A stretch of DNA of 42,527 nt from IMG/VR virus record IMGVR_UViG_3300046689_000434, positions 1 to 42,527 of that record. The stretch is one strand, 5' to 3'. Below, in pieces: positions 16,076-24,520 of this stretch. Origin of the DNA: a virus. The translations under genes were made by a program, and so were the position numbers. The notes beneath the pieces were generated by a model, which made no database searches, had not been told where the DNA came from, and saw only the letters and a list, made by a program, of their open reading frames with translations. Position 1 is the stretch's first letter. Every line of letters starts with the position of its first letter.

Positions 16076-16285
16076 TCAATCGGAGAGCCACCACACCAGT
16101 TCGTTGAAGGACATGGCCAGGATCTCGGCTGCCGAGAACCCGGTTTCTTTGGCCATACGCTTGGCCAGGATCTTCAACGTAGAGCCATCGCACTTAGTCG
16201 TCCGTGACCAGACGAAAGTAGCCGGCCTGCAAGCGCATGTAATCCACCATCTTGAGTCCCACCAGATCCGCCTCGGAGGTCTGGG
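16076..16285 (-). CDS. E': Tail chaperone E' frame, expressed by frameshift from gpE
   Basis: No independent start codon of quality exists, but this frame is open for 69 codons and overlaps the 3' end of gpE. It ends FSAAEILAMSFNELVWWLSD, which fits the hydrophobic C-terminal pattern of P2 gpE'. P2 makes E+E' by frameshifting. Here E' is in the +1 (equivalently -2) frame relative to E. The gpE codon pair TTT CGT (16217-16212) offers a classic +1 slip from UUU to UUC. A shift there gives a ~143-aa fusion, close to the P2 E+E' length. Confidence 0.75.
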   Translation of the reverse strand, partial: PRPPRRIWWDSRWWITCACRPATFVWSRTTKCDGSTLKILAKRMAKETGFSAAEILAMSFNELVWWLSD

Positions 16286-16508
16286 TCAGCGAGGAAAACA
16301 GCGACAGTTCACGCTGTTCGGCATCACCGTTGGAGGCCGCTTGCGCGGCCCGCACATCCCGCACGCAAGGTGCGCGCATAGTCAGGCGGTCGACCTGTAC
16401 ACCGTTGAGTTCCGTCGGGTATTTGAGGCTGATACGAAACCCTTCCTCGGTCAGTTCCATCCACTTAGGGAGCGACTGTTCGGGTGTAACTTGAATTGCT
16501 TGAGTCAT
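16194..16508 (-). CDS. E: Tail assembly chaperone gpE
   Basis: A 104-aa protein with the gpE/gp41 tail-assembly chaperone pattern: an N-terminal GFRISLKYPTELNGVQVDRLTMRAP beta region and a C-terminal helical part ending LVGLKMVDYMRLQAGYFRLVTDD. It sits between the tube gene and the tape measure gene, the invariant position of these chaperones. It binds the tape measure protein during tail assembly. See the overlapping E' frame for the likely frameshift product. Confidence 0.9.
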   Translation of the reverse strand: MTQAIQVTPEQSLPKWMELTEEGFRISLKYPTELNGVQVDRLTMRAPCVRDVRAAQAASNGDAEQRELSLFSSLTQTSEADLVGLKMVDYMRLQAGYFRLVTDD

Positions 16509-16519
16509 TGCGTATGTCC

Positions 16520-17023
16520 TTAAAGGCCCAGGGCCGAACGTTCTTCTGCCAGTTGATCAACGCCGTCGACCACCAGTACCATGCCGACCATGTCGATCTC
16601 GTAGATCAACCGGCCACCGACTTCGAGCTTGTAGTAGGTCAACGCCATGTTGTGTTTGCTCTCGGCTTTTTCGCCGGCTTTCCAGTCGCCCATGTCGACT
16701 TCCTTGAGACCGCCGCGCATGGTCACGATGACCGGAGTGACTTTGCCCTTGAGGCCTTTGAACGTTGCTCGGAACACCGCCGTACACGCGGTGCGGTCGG
16801 ACAGGCCGAACCATTTCAGCGCCTCGCGGCGCACACCGTTGGTAGTAAACCCGGCTTCGAGTTTCTCGACACCGGTCGGGATCTCGATCTCGCCGGCCAT
16901 GCCGCCGCCCCGGTAGGTTTCGGTTTTCAGCACGACCTTGGGCAGGGTCAGGCTCGGCATCTCGCCGGCAAAACTCACGCCGTCAATAAACCCGGCGCAG
17001 TTGGACAGAACTTCAGGAATCAT
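16520..17023 (-). CDS. FII: Tail tube protein, P2 gpFII family
   Basis: A 167-aa protein matching P2 FII in length and pattern: GFIDGVSFAGE near the N-terminus, GMAGEIEIPTGVEKLEAGFTTNG in the middle and KVEVDMGDWKAGE-type beta strands later. It polymerises as the inner tube of the contractile tail. It lies 12 bases downstream of the sheath gene, in P2 order. Confidence 0.92.
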   Translation of the reverse strand: MIPEVLSNCAGFIDGVSFAGEMPSLTLPKVVLKTETYRGGGMAGEIEIPTGVEKLEAGFTTNGVRREALKWFGLSDRTACTAVFRATFKGLKGKVTPVIVTMRGGLKEVDMGDWKAGEKAESKHNMALTYYKLEVGGRLIYEIDMVGMVLVVDGVDQLAEERSALGL

Positions 17024-17035
17024 CAGGTGGCCTCC

Positions 17036-18202
17036 TTAGGCGGCTTCAAGCACTTCGGTCATCCACTCGTTGGTGACTTCGAAGAGGAAATTCGGGTTCT
17101 CGGCCGGCGGCACGTCGGTGAAGCGGATCCGCCAATACACCTTGCCCTGCTCGATCTGGCTGGCCGTGTTCAGCTCCTGGTCGGCGTACACCTCGAAGTT
17201 GATCACCGCGCCCTGATTTTTCAGGTCGCGCATGAATGCTTCCAGGCCGTCGGTGACGTCTTTGACGTAGGTCTTGGTGATTGAGCGGTCGACCGCCCAT
17301 TTGTGCCCGGCCTGTACCGCGTCCATCAGGATGAACAGCGTGCGCACACGGGTGACGAATGCCCATTTCGGATCGCTGGAAAGCGTGCGGTTGCCCCAGA
17401 GGCGATAACCGTCGTCGCGAATGATCGTGGTGATGTTCGCGTTATTGAGCAGGTTGGCCCGGCAGGTTTCATCGCCGTCCAGGTACTCGACGGCGCGGGT
17501 GGTACCGGTGATGCCGGTGAGTTCCTTGTTCGAAGGCGAGGCCCAGAAACCATAGGTGGCATCCGTCCAGGCAAACAGGCCGGCAGTCCATGCAGAACCC
17601 GGAGCGTCCACCGTCTTGCTTTCGCCGGTGTCCCAGAACTGCACACCGGGATCGACCATGAACAGGTTGCGACTGCCGAAGTTTTTCGCGTAGGCCATCG
17701 CGGCCTCATCAGTGGTGCATGGCCCGTCGATGATGCCGATGGCCCGCAGCTTCTGCGCCAGGCTGTCCATGGCCGTGGCCACCGCTTGCGTGGCGGAATG
17801 GCCGGGCGCGATCAGCAATCGCGGCTGAGCGTTGAACAGGCTTTTGCCATCGAGCAGCGCCTGCAGGCCGGTACGCTGACCCGAAGCTAACACGCCGCCG
17901 ATGATGGCCGAGGTCTGCAGCGCCGTGTCGTCCATCTTTGGCACACCGATGGCGACGATCACCGCCTTGGCCTTGGCGTAGATCGCTTGGCAGGCCTTGG
18001 TGATCGCCGAATCGGCGCCGAACGCGGCAATGGCTTCGCGCTCAGTGGTGATCAGTTTGAGTTCGCCGGCCTTGGCGGTACCGCCACCGAGCAGCCCGGG
18101 ACTGAAGGTGTCGCACAAGCCGATGATCGACGAGGACGGCAACGAGATGGTGCGTGCGCCGGTATCGACCGAGGTGGTCGTGACGCCGTGAAAGAAACTC
18201 AT
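17036..18202 (-). CDS. FI: Contractile tail sheath protein, P2 gpFI family
   Basis: A 388-aa sheath protein, close to the P2 FI length (396 aa). The start reads FFHGVTTTSVDTGARTI, and the C-terminal third contains the family's VYWRIRFTDVPPAENPNFLFEV strands, which link neighbouring subunits. The sheath contracts to drive the tube through the envelope. Upstream are two hairpins (18228-18247 and 18281-18306) separating it from the tail-fibre genes. Confidence 0.94.
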   Translation of the reverse strand: MSFFHGVTTTSVDTGARTISLPSSSIIGLCDTFSPGLLGGGTAKAGELKLITTEREAIAAFGADSAITKACQAIYAKAKAVIVAIGVPKMDDTALQTSAIIGGVLASGQRTGLQALLDGKSLFNAQPRLLIAPGHSATQAVATAMDSLAQKLRAIGIIDGPCTTDEAAMAYAKNFGSRNLFMVDPGVQFWDTGESKTVDAPGSAWTAGLFAWTDATYGFWASPSNKELTGITGTTRAVEYLDGDETCRANLLNNANITTIIRDDGYRLWGNRTLSSDPKWAFVTRVRTLFILMDAVQAGHKWAVDRSITKTYVKDVTDGLEAFMRDLKNQGAVINFEVYADQELNTASQIEQGKVYWRIRFTDVPPAENPNFLFEVTNEWMTEVLEAA

Positions 18203-18225
18203 AGAAGTCAGTCTCCAGAAATGAC

Positions 18226-18247
18226 AAAGCCCCGCATGAGCGGGGCT
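18226..18247 (-). terminator. Terminator-like hairpin upstream of the sheath gene
   Basis: On the leftward strand AGCCCCGC pairs with GCGGGGCT around TCAT, followed by a short T-run. The U-tract is weak, so it may act as an mRNA-processing or stability element. Confidence 0.55.
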
Positions 18248-18280
18248 GTGAGGTGGGTTCGAGTTGCGCAGCGAAAATGA

Positions 18281-18306
18281 AAACGCCCCGTCAATGCAGG
18301 GCGTTT
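18281..18306 (-). terminator. Terminator at the end of the tail-fibre assembly gene
   Basis: On the leftward strand AAACGCCC pairs with GGGCGTTT around a 10-base loop, followed by TCATTTT. It overlaps the stop codon of the fibre assembly gene (18305-18307). With 18226-18247 it forms a tandem pair between the fibre cassette and the sheath gene. Confidence 0.65.
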
Positions 18307-18745
18307 ATTGGTATTGGTTGGCTACCCATTCAGGTGACGCGGGTCGGTACTCGGCCGCGGGAAAATCAGTGGACTGCGGCCAATCGCGCAGGCTCTTCAC
18401 ATAAGCCAAAAGCTCGCTGAACTGGTCAGCGGTCAGCGTGGTTGGCTCGCCGACTTCCTGTTCGTCTCGATGACGCTCACGCAGCCATTTAACCCGCTCG
18501 ATTTCAGCATCACGCCACGCACGCTCATCCCGCATAAGCTCGTCGGGCGAAGTTTGCGGAACGACCAGAATCGGCAGTCCCTCGGCATCATGGCCGCGCA
18601 CCATCCCCGGCACGGGTTCTGCGATGACAGCCTGATAACGCTCCTTGCTGATAGGCACCGCGTCGTCGGGGATCTGCCCATCATGCATACCCTGCAGATA
18701 GCAGCAGCCCGTGGTTTTCGAGTAGTACATTTTTACTGACGCCAT
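18305..18745 (-). CDS. Tail fibre assembly protein (Tfa family)
   Basis: A 146-aa protein with the Tfa/gp38-like layout. It opens with a YYSKTTGCCYLQG strand region and contains IPDDAVPISKERYQAVI (the ISxExYxxLL-type motif). A charged central helix (RDERAWRDAEIERVKWLRERHRDE) is followed by LLAYVKSLRDWPQ...FP near the end. That last element is characteristic of fibre-assembly chaperones. It lies immediately downstream of the fibre gene, with 3 bases between the two coding regions. Confidence 0.88.
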   Translation of the reverse strand: MASVKMYYSKTTGCCYLQGMHDGQIPDDAVPISKERYQAVIAEPVPGMVRGHDAEGLPILVVPQTSPDELMRDERAWRDAEIERVKWLRERHRDEQEVGEPTTLTADQFSELLAYVKSLRDWPQSTDFPAAEYRPASPEWVANQYQ

Positions 18746-18748
18746 TTC

Positions 18749-20380
18749 CTATCTCCCCACCGCGAGCCAGCGGTAGTTGGCCGCACCGCCGCCACCGGAA
18801 AAGTGATAAACAGTAATCGCCGTTTTACTAGTCGCGCTCACAGCACCGCACAAAGCTGACGTAAAGTTTCCCGAGCCGTTTACCGAGACAAAGGCATTCA
18901 GAATCGCATTGGGGAATTCGAGGGGCATCGGCACAGAAATCGACGAAGCACTGTTGATCAGCGCCGTTGATCCCCATTGAAGAATCAGCCCGCCAAGCCA
19001 GCTCGGAAATGCGATATAGCCGTTGGTGCCCAAACCGATCTGGAAGCCAAAACGTAGCTTTTTCGGAGTAACGATGGTGGCGTCATCGACCCCGGCATCT
19101 GTCAGCGCTTGCGTGGCGATCTTGGCCGTACCGAGCTTGACTTCGGTAGCCTGGGTCGCCAGGGCTGCGAGCGCGGCGATGTCGATGTTTCCCTGATTGA
19201 TCGGCGCGTTCCAAGCCTTAATGCACCACATCACCGCCAAGTTGCGCGGGCGCGATATACCATAATGCGCCTGAGCAAAAAGCGAGGTTCCGGGGACAGC
19301 AACGCCGCTTGCCGTGTAAGCACCGGAGCCGGAATAGTCAGCCATCACCGGAAGATCCCAGCCCAAGCCAACACGATTAGCATTGATACCATTTAGCCCG
19401 TGAATCTCGGCACCATTGTCATCATTACCGTGAAGCAACGAACCTTTCTGATACGTGCCAATTGCGCGACCTGCATCAACCCCGCGTCCATGATCCCAGC
19501 CCCGCAGGAACTCACCGCGTGAATCCGGCAAACGAAAGTTGCCTGCCCCCTCGTCGCCTTTATTGAAGGACGTGCCGAGGAAAGCCGCCAGATCCGGGTA
19601 GACCGCGATACTCTTGACGCTCCCGTCCAGCTCAAGAAAACCGGGCGCGACCTTGTCCAGCGGAAATGCAACAGTGGCACCGACTGGCAATGCCGAGGCC
19701 TGTGCGATCATCGCCTCGATCTCTGTCTTTGTGTAAGTGTCCTTGATGCCAAACCCGGCCAAGGTTGTCGGGTTCGACCCGGCAACAAATACGCCTCGAT
19801 CATTCACCGTGACCTTTGTATAAGTCCCAGCGACCTTGTTTGCCGGCAGCAGTCCGTTGATCAAGTCGTCCACATACCCGCGAGTGGCCAACACCACAGA
19901 CGGGTCGATCTTCAACTGAATGTTCGACGTGCCGCTGGTGATGATGTGCATCCGCACCACCTGGTTACGACCTGAGCCTTGGGCGAGTAACGGCTTGTAG
20001 CTCGGCGCCGCATTCGCCACCGCGCAGAAAACGCCGTCCTTATCTTCCAGCGCAAGCTCGCGAATCCACCAACCGCCTACATCCGGTGGCAACACCAGTT
20101 CGGCAATCAGGACATTGGAATCGGTGGGAGACACACGCAACTGGTTGAGCTGCGCCCGGTAAACCTGATTTACCAGTTTGGTTTGCGAGGCGCTGGGGAC
20201 GGGGTCGGTGCCGTTGGCATCACCGATCAGCATGTAGCGCGGTTCCCAAGGGATGCCCAGCGCGTCGCAGTTGGTCTTCTTGGCGGCACCCTGCGTGGTG
20301 AGCATGCCGCCAAAAATAGAGTTTTTATCAACCATGGGGATATACGTCCAATTCGTCGAGGGTGTATTCGCTGACGCCAT
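18749..20380 (-). CDS. H: Tail fibre protein with collar domain, P2 gpH position
   Basis: A 543-aa host-recognition protein. Residues ~1-160 match the N-terminal tail-collar fibre domain (TKLVNQVYRAQLNQLRV, then GGWWIRELALEDKDG), which anchors to the baseplate. Residues ~235-330 are a phage collar domain (LPVGATVAFPLDKVAPGFLELDG, LPDSRGEFLRGWDHGRGVDAGR). The C-terminal ~110 residues (LILQWGSTALINS, then MPLEFPNAILNAF) form a gp53-type tip domain. The start overlaps gene I by 53 bases. Such tips vary and set host range. Confidence 0.9.
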   Translation of the reverse strand: MASANTPSTNWTYIPMVDKNSIFGGMLTTQGAAKKTNCDALGIPWEPRYMLIGDANGTDPVPSASQTKLVNQVYRAQLNQLRVSPTDSNVLIAELVLPPDVGGWWIRELALEDKDGVFCAVANAAPSYKPLLAQGSGRNQVVRMHIITSGTSNIQLKIDPSVVLATRGYVDDLINGLLPANKVAGTYTKVTVNDRGVFVAGSNPTTLAGFGIKDTYTKTEIEAMIAQASALPVGATVAFPLDKVAPGFLELDGSVKSIAVYPDLAAFLGTSFNKGDEGAGNFRLPDSRGEFLRGWDHGRGVDAGRAIGTYQKGSLLHGNDDNGAEIHGLNGINANRVGLGWDLPVMADYSGSGAYTASGVAVPGTSLFAQAHYGISRPRNLAVMWCIKAWNAPINQGNIDIAALAALATQATEVKLGTAKIATQALTDAGVDDATIVTPKKLRFGFQIGLGTNGYIAFPSWLGGLILQWGSTALINSASSISVPMPLEFPNAILNAFVSVNGSGNFTSALCGAVSATSKTAITVYHFSGGGGAANYRWLAVGR

Positions 20381-20939
20381 GGTTCCCCTGAACCGTTACG
20401 TCCATGTCCGGGTTGCTCCATGGGTAAACGTCGATTTCATCACCGTCGTAAACGGCAAAACCGACATAGGCGTCCAAGTGAGTTTCAAGTGTGATGTCGA
20501 GTCCGGTCAGTTTTCGGCTGACGGGTTTGGCGTCGTCGATCAGGCGTTCAAGTTCGAGGTACATCTCTTCGGTGATACCGGTGTCCAGCACGCCGACCTT
20601 CAACGCGAAGGTGCCCGGCACGCCTTCCGGGATGGTCTGCCACCATTCCGAGATCTCGATCAGATAGCCCAGCGGTTCGACTACCCGGCGCAGAGCGCCA
20701 ATGGTGCCTTTGTGCTTGTGGATGTAGAACGAGGCCTTGATCGCGGCGCGCTTGACCGCTTCCGGCCACTTCGGATCCCAGCGGTCGACTGACCAGGCCC
20801 AGGCCAGATGTGGCAGCAGGTGCACAGGACAGGTGTCGGGGTTGTACAGCGTCCGCAACGGTATCAGTGTGGTCTCGGCAAAGGTCGCCTCGATACCCCG
20901 TTCCAGGGGAGTGCTGTGGAGCGGTAGAAGACTGCGCAT
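20328..20939 (-). CDS. I: Baseplate protein I, P2 gpI family
   Basis: A 203-aa protein with the gpI pattern: LLPLHSTPLERGIEA at the start, then LRTLYNPDTCPVHLLPHLAWAWSVDRWD, the family's signature, and HKHKGTIGALRRVVEPLGY. gpI is a wedge component that links gpJ to the fibre. It follows gpJ with one base between and overlaps the fibre gene. The C-terminus is longer than P2 gpI (176 aa) and acidic. Confidence 0.92.
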   Translation of the reverse strand: MRSLLPLHSTPLERGIEATFAETTLIPLRTLYNPDTCPVHLLPHLAWAWSVDRWDPKWPEAVKRAAIKASFYIHKHKGTIGALRRVVEPLGYLIEISEWWQTIPEGVPGTFALKVGVLDTGITEEMYLELERLIDDAKPVSRKLTGLDITLETHLDAYVGFAVYDGDEIDVYPWSNPDMDVTVQGNHGVSEYTLDELDVYPHG

Positions 20940-20940
20940 A

Positions 20941-21825
20941 TCAGCCTCCCAACACGACGGTGTACCCGGTGCAGTACGCCGCCTGTGCCTTGGTGGGTTT
21001 CAGATCCTGCCAGTCCTTGAGTTCAACGCGGGCCACACCAGCGACGTGTAACTGTGCATCGACACCAGAGCGGGCCACCTCGACGCCCAAGCGACGGCGT
21101 GGATTGATCCAGGCCTCAAGGCGCTTGATCGCCTCGGCGAGCGCGGCGTCATTTTCCGGGCCGGTACCTTTCATGTGTAGCACCGCATCGATCCGGTATC
21201 GCAGGATCTCGGCACCGCGCACTGTCACACGGTCACCAACCGGGCGCACATCGTCGTCATTCACAGCCTCAGCGACCAAGGCCAGCAGCTCCGGCCCGAC
21301 TGCGCCGTCCCCTTCCAGGCCCAGCACCGTCACGTCGACACAGGCCGGCGCCGGGCTTTCAGCCGTGGCATCGGCGACCAGTGCCGAGGCGTTACGGGCA
21401 TGCAGGATGTAGCTGTTGCGTGGCCCCGCCGTGGTCAGCCCTTCGTAGGCCATTTGCACCCGCTCACGTAAAGCATCGTAGGATTCCAGCACCGCCTCAA
21501 CCGGCGGCACCGCCTGCGGATCCGCCGCCTGGATCACCAGGCGCTTGAGATTCACGTTGGCGGCCAGTTGCTCCAGATCGGCGCTGATGGCATAGGCCAG
21601 CAGTTGCGCCTTGGCCGCGTCGTTGACCCGCGCCCGGTTGCCGAGCTTGATGTAACTGCCAACCTCCAACAGCTTGGTCACCGGGTCGCTCTCCAGCGCC
21701 GCTGTCCAGTTGTCGCCCATGTAACCGCGAAACACGTTCAACGCTTCGCCGTACACTTCTTCGAAGTCCAGAGGCTCCAGCACGTCCGGTGCGGGCAGTT
21801 CCGTCAGATCCACCAGCGTACTCAT
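20941..21825 (-). CDS. J: Baseplate wedge protein J, P2 gpJ family
   Basis: A 294-aa protein with LPAPDVLEPLDFEEVYGEAL near the N-terminus and the YILHARNASALVADATAESPAPACVDVTVLG core of the baseplate J family. ATG 21825 is chosen over the GTG at 21831 because GGAGG lies at the right distance from the ATG only. Its ATG overlaps the gpW stop as ATGA. The C-terminus (ARVELKDWQDLKPTKAQAAYC) is the usual end of gpJ. Confidence 0.93.
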   Translation of the reverse strand: MSTLVDLTELPAPDVLEPLDFEEVYGEALNVFRGYMGDNWTAALESDPVTKLLEVGSYIKLGNRARVNDAAKAQLLAYAISADLEQLAANVNLKRLVIQAADPQAVPPVEAVLESYDALRERVQMAYEGLTTAGPRNSYILHARNASALVADATAESPAPACVDVTVLGLEGDGAVGPELLALVAEAVNDDDVRPVGDRVTVRGAEILRYRIDAVLHMKGTGPENDAALAEAIKRLEAWINPRRRLGVEVARSGVDAQLHVAGVARVELKDWQDLKPTKAQAAYCTGYTVVLGG

Positions 21826-22148
21826 ACCCACACCTCCAACGTGCCGCGCTCACCGAGATACTCGCCGCTGATTCTGAAATTGATTTTCCCGCCCAACACC
21901 GAGATGGCGACCACGCGCTCAAGCTTCAGTCGCGGCTCCCACTGGCGCAGCGCCCGGGCCGCTTCCGCCTGAGCGGCGCTTTTCCAACCTTCGTTGATGG
22001 GCAGGTCGACCATGCGCCGCAGCTTGCTGCCGTATTCCGGACGCTCGCGGCGGCTCAGCAACGGCGTGCCGAGGATGTCCGCCACCGACTGACGTAAATG
22101 CTCGATGCCGGAGATGGGTTGCCCGGTGTGGCGATCCATTCCGATCAT
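21822..22148 (-). CDS. W: Baseplate wedge protein W, gp25 family
   Basis: A 108-aa member of the GPW/gp25 family. It opens MIGMDRHTGQPISGIEHLRQSVADILGTPLLSRRERPEYGS, a strongly conserved start, and ends in the LEVWV strand. It carries the lysozyme-like EPR motif (QWEPRLKLERV) that binds the sheath and initiates its assembly. It sits between V and J, as in P2. Confidence 0.95.
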   Translation of the reverse strand: MIGMDRHTGQPISGIEHLRQSVADILGTPLLSRRERPEYGSKLRRMVDLPINEGWKSAAQAEAARALRQWEPRLKLERVVAISVLGGKINFRISGEYLGERGTLEVWV

Positions 22149-22153
22149 CGGGT

Positions 22154-22384
22154 TTACTCCTTGAGTTGCTCGAGCTCGGCGTGGGCTTTAAGGCACTTCA
22201 GCGCTACATCGTCGGTGGCATCAACCGACACCTGGGCTTTCGCTACGGCCAGGGTGCGGCCGTCAGGCAGGATGACCGTGCGCGAGGTGTAGAGGATGTC
22301 GCGAAAGGTCACGGTCGAGGTCATCTGCACGGCGCTGATCGGGACGGACTCAGGCGCAGGCAAATCATCTTGATGTTTGGCCAT
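22154..22384 (-). CDS. Small hypothetical tail-module protein, 76 aa
   Basis: ATG 22384 is preferred because GGAG lies seven bases upstream. The upstream ATG at 22399 sits on the edge of a terminator hairpin. The product has a beta-rich middle (SAVQMTSTVTFRDILYTSRTVILPDGRTL) and a helical C-terminus. Its position between V and W, with tight spacing to W (5 bases), suggests a baseplate accessory role. No named family is recognised. Confidence 0.6.
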   Translation of the reverse strand: MAKHQDDLPAPESVPISAVQMTSTVTFRDILYTSRTVILPDGRTLAVAKAQVSVDATDDVALKCLKAHAELEQLKE

Positions 22385-22400
22385 GGTTTCTCCAGGCATG

Positions 22401-22423
22401 AAAAAGCCCGCTCGCGGCGGGCT
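22401..22423 (-). terminator. Terminator-like hairpin after gene V
   Basis: On the leftward strand AGCCCGC pairs with GCGGGCT around CGCGA, followed by TTTTT. It lies between V and the 76-aa gene inside the late operon. It closely resembles the hairpins at 12081-12104 and 25531-25558. Confidence 0.75.
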
Positions 22424-22437
22424 GAATGAGTGATGAG

Positions 22438-23025
22438 TTAGTGCTTGTGGTGGTTGTCACTTTGGCCGGTGGCCAAAATGTCGGCATCGCTGGTGATGCT
22501 CTGTGTCGCGTGCAGCGGGCCGTCGATGTTGACCGGCCCTTTGATGTTCACGGCGCCCTCCATATCGATCGTTCCCGACTTCACGCTGACCGCGCTGTCG
22601 GTGACTTCGGCCTGCGTCGATCCGACCTTGATGGTGACCGTACCGCTCGGCAGGGTGATGGTGTAACTGTTGGCCTGCCAGTCGTACACCAGGGAACCAC
22701 CATCATCGAAACGCCAGACCTCGACGTGGTCGCGGTTGTCGGGTGGAGGACCACCATTGCCGTAAAGACCAGGAATGAATGTGCCCTGTGCTACATCGCC
22801 GCTGGCACTGATCAAAGTACCCTGCTCGTCGATGCTCGGTGCCCGCCAGTGCCGCGCCTTCCCAGCTGCAACGCTGTGCCAGCGAACCCAGCCGCTGACC
22901 CACTCCCCGTCCGAGACTCGGCACACTGGGGGTGACGCGGCCAGATCCACCGCCACCACATAGCAATCCTTGACCAGGCCGGCGAGCATGCGGTCGTGCT
23001 GGGCCGCGACGTAACCGGAACTCAT
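22438..23025 (-). CDS. V: Baseplate spike protein V, P2 gpV family
   Basis: A 195-aa spike protein. The N-terminal OB-fold region (LVKDCYVVAVDLAASPPVCRVSDGEW) is followed by a beta-helix rich in repeated G, V, I and N (VNIKGPVNIDGPL). It ends HHKH, a histidine cluster suitable for binding the iron ion at the spike tip, as in P2 gpV. The ATG overlaps the preceding gene's stop as ATGA (23022-23025). Confidence 0.92.
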   Translation of the reverse strand: MSSGYVAAQHDRMLAGLVKDCYVVAVDLAASPPVCRVSDGEWVSGWVRWHSVAAGKARHWRAPSIDEQGTLISASGDVAQGTFIPGLYGNGGPPPDNRDHVEVWRFDDGGSLVYDWQANSYTITLPSGTVTIKVGSTQAEVTDSAVSVKSGTIDMEGAVNIKGPVNIDGPLHATQSITSDADILATGQSDNHHKH

Positions 23026-23543
23026 CGCACGTCCTCCGGACGGAACGGGCCGTCGCCTGGCTCAATGTTCAACACCAGGGTGCCCGGCGGCTGATCCGGC
23101 CAAGGCCATTCGGCCTCACCGAGGTAGATCTGCTGCGTCCATTCCACGACCCAGACGGTGTAGCCGTCCAGTTCGGGTTTGGTCCAGTCCTGCATAGCCT
23201 GAACGAACTCGGCCGGCTCGACCTCAACGCCCCAGCACTGCATGCGCAGCAACGCGGCGAGGTGGCCCGCCAAGAACACCGCTTGTTGATGATGATCCGA
23301 CTGAATCGGGTCGGTGATCACCCGAGCCTCGAACTTGCAGGCCAAGCCGGTTTCACCAGTTCCCGGATCGAGACCCGGCTCCATCTCGGCCAATTCGATC
23401 AGCACCGCAGGCAGCGGCAAGCGATCCAAATCATCCGGCCACATGCACACCGTCTGCAGGCACGGAAAGTGTTGCTGAATGCGCCGCTCGATGGCGTGAT
23501 ACAGCTGTTCAAGACTGAACGGCTCGTCGACTTGATCCGTCAC
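23022..23543 (-). CDS. Phage tail/connector completion protein, 173 aa
   Basis: An acidic protein with an N-terminal LEQLYHAIERRIQQHF helix and a central ACKFEARVITDPIQSDHHQQA segment. It then has an EWTQQIYLGEAEWPWPDQPP region. It resembles phage gp37-like and tail-terminator proteins found between the head-joining gene and gpV in mosaic myophages. The exact family is not certain. It sits one base after the gpZ-like gene and overlaps gpV by ATGA. Confidence 0.65.
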   Translation of the reverse strand: MTDQVDEPFSLEQLYHAIERRIQQHFPCLQTVCMWPDDLDRLPLPAVLIELAEMEPGLDPGTGETGLACKFEARVITDPIQSDHHQQAVFLAGHLAALLRMQCWGVEVEPAEFVQAMQDWTKPELDGYTVWVVEWTQQIYLGEAEWPWPDQPPGTLVLNIEPGDGPFRPEDVR

Positions 23544-23544
23544 G

Positions 23545-24201
23545 TCATTTCCCCTTCAAGTGCTTCTGCACTTCGAAATTGAGTTCCTGCTGCAAGACAT
23601 GAACCAGGTGTTCGTCAGCCTTACGTACCCAGCTCTCGAAGTGTGGGCGGGCCTGCTCCAACGACACCTTGGCCTTGGCCAGCGGGAAGCGGTTGTCGTG
23701 TTCGGCGATCCAGCCCGAACTCGCGCCGACCGCACCGCTGACATCGCTGTCGGGATAATCGCTCACCCTGAAGTGCTTGCTGCCGGTACGGATCCAGACG
23801 TCTGCGCTGTTGCCGTAGACCTTCTTGAAGAACGCACCCTGAAAGCGCCGGCCGCCCACTGAGACACCGGAGCGACTTTGTCGAGGCCGGCCGATGCGGC
23901 TGGCCTCCATGGCGTTAAGGCCGAACCACAATTTGCCGCTGTTGGCCCCGCCACTGACCGGGTAGGCCCGCAGGCGCTGCCGAACAGCGGCGACTGCAAT
24001 GCGTTCCTGTCTGCCGACGGCGCGGGCAATGTGTGTGGCAAGCCAGCGCAGGGTTTTGTTGATGGCTCGGCGCTGGGCGTTGGCCGCTGTTTTTGGCAGC
24101 ACGGCGGCAAAGTCCTGAAAGGCTTTCAGGTCTGCCGCCGATGTCTGCAACGAGATCATCCCGCCGCCGGCCGAGGGTTTGAAGTGACTGCCAACACTCA
24201 T
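23545..24201 (-). CDS. Minor tail protein Z-like (lambda gpZ family)
   Basis: A 218-aa basic protein with INKTLRWLATHIARAVGRQERI, the lambda gpZ-like helical start, followed by FGLNAMEASRIGRP and FFKKVYGNSADVWIRTG. gpZ-type proteins join tails to heads and help position the DNA end in the tail. Its ATG overlaps the preceding gene's stop as ATGA. Confidence 0.75.
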   Translation of the reverse strand: MSVGSHFKPSAGGGMISLQTSAADLKAFQDFAAVLPKTAANAQRRAINKTLRWLATHIARAVGRQERIAVAAVRQRLRAYPVSGGANSGKLWFGLNAMEASRIGRPRQSRSGVSVGGRRFQGAFFKKVYGNSADVWIRTGSKHFRVSDYPDSDVSGAVGASSGWIAEHDNRFPLAKAKVSLEQARPHFESWVRKADEHLVHVLQQELNFEVQKHLKGK

Positions 24202-24518
24202 GGCCGTTTCCTCAGGATCAAGGCGACCAGACCGTCACCGGTTGGCTCAAGCTGCAGCAGGTCGTAGTCTCCACCACCGTCGAGCTCCGGTACGTCAACG
24301 CTAACCAGCAGCCCCTTGCTCAAACCGTCGGCGTCAGCGACGCGGACCTCGAAGCGCGGCTCACGAATGGCGGTGTTCATCCGACCTATCCGCGGTTGCA
24401 ACCAGGGCGCCGAGAACATGCCCAGCACCGTTTCGCTGCGCCCCTCGATCCGCGCACGGTCGCCCAAGGTTTCGAAGACGACGTCGTCGACATCGGCCAT
24501 CAGCTCGCGAATGCCCAT
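24198..24518 (-). CDS. Head-tail joining protein (lambda FII-like position), 106 aa
   Basis: The start at 24518 is supported by GGAGATG just upstream and by a two-base gap to the capsid stop. The product is acidic at the N-terminus (MADVDDVVFETLG) and beta-rich after that (RIGRMNTAIREPRFEVRVAD, DYDLLQLEPTGDGLVALIL). Its place directly after the capsid gene and its size fit a head-completion or joining protein. The family is not identified by a unique motif. Confidence 0.6.
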   Translation of the reverse strand: MGIRELMADVDDVVFETLGDRARIEGRSETVLGMFSAPWLQPRIGRMNTAIREPRFEVRVADADGLSKGLLVSVDVPELDGGGDYDLLQLEPTGDGLVALILRKRP

Positions 24519-24520
24519 GA

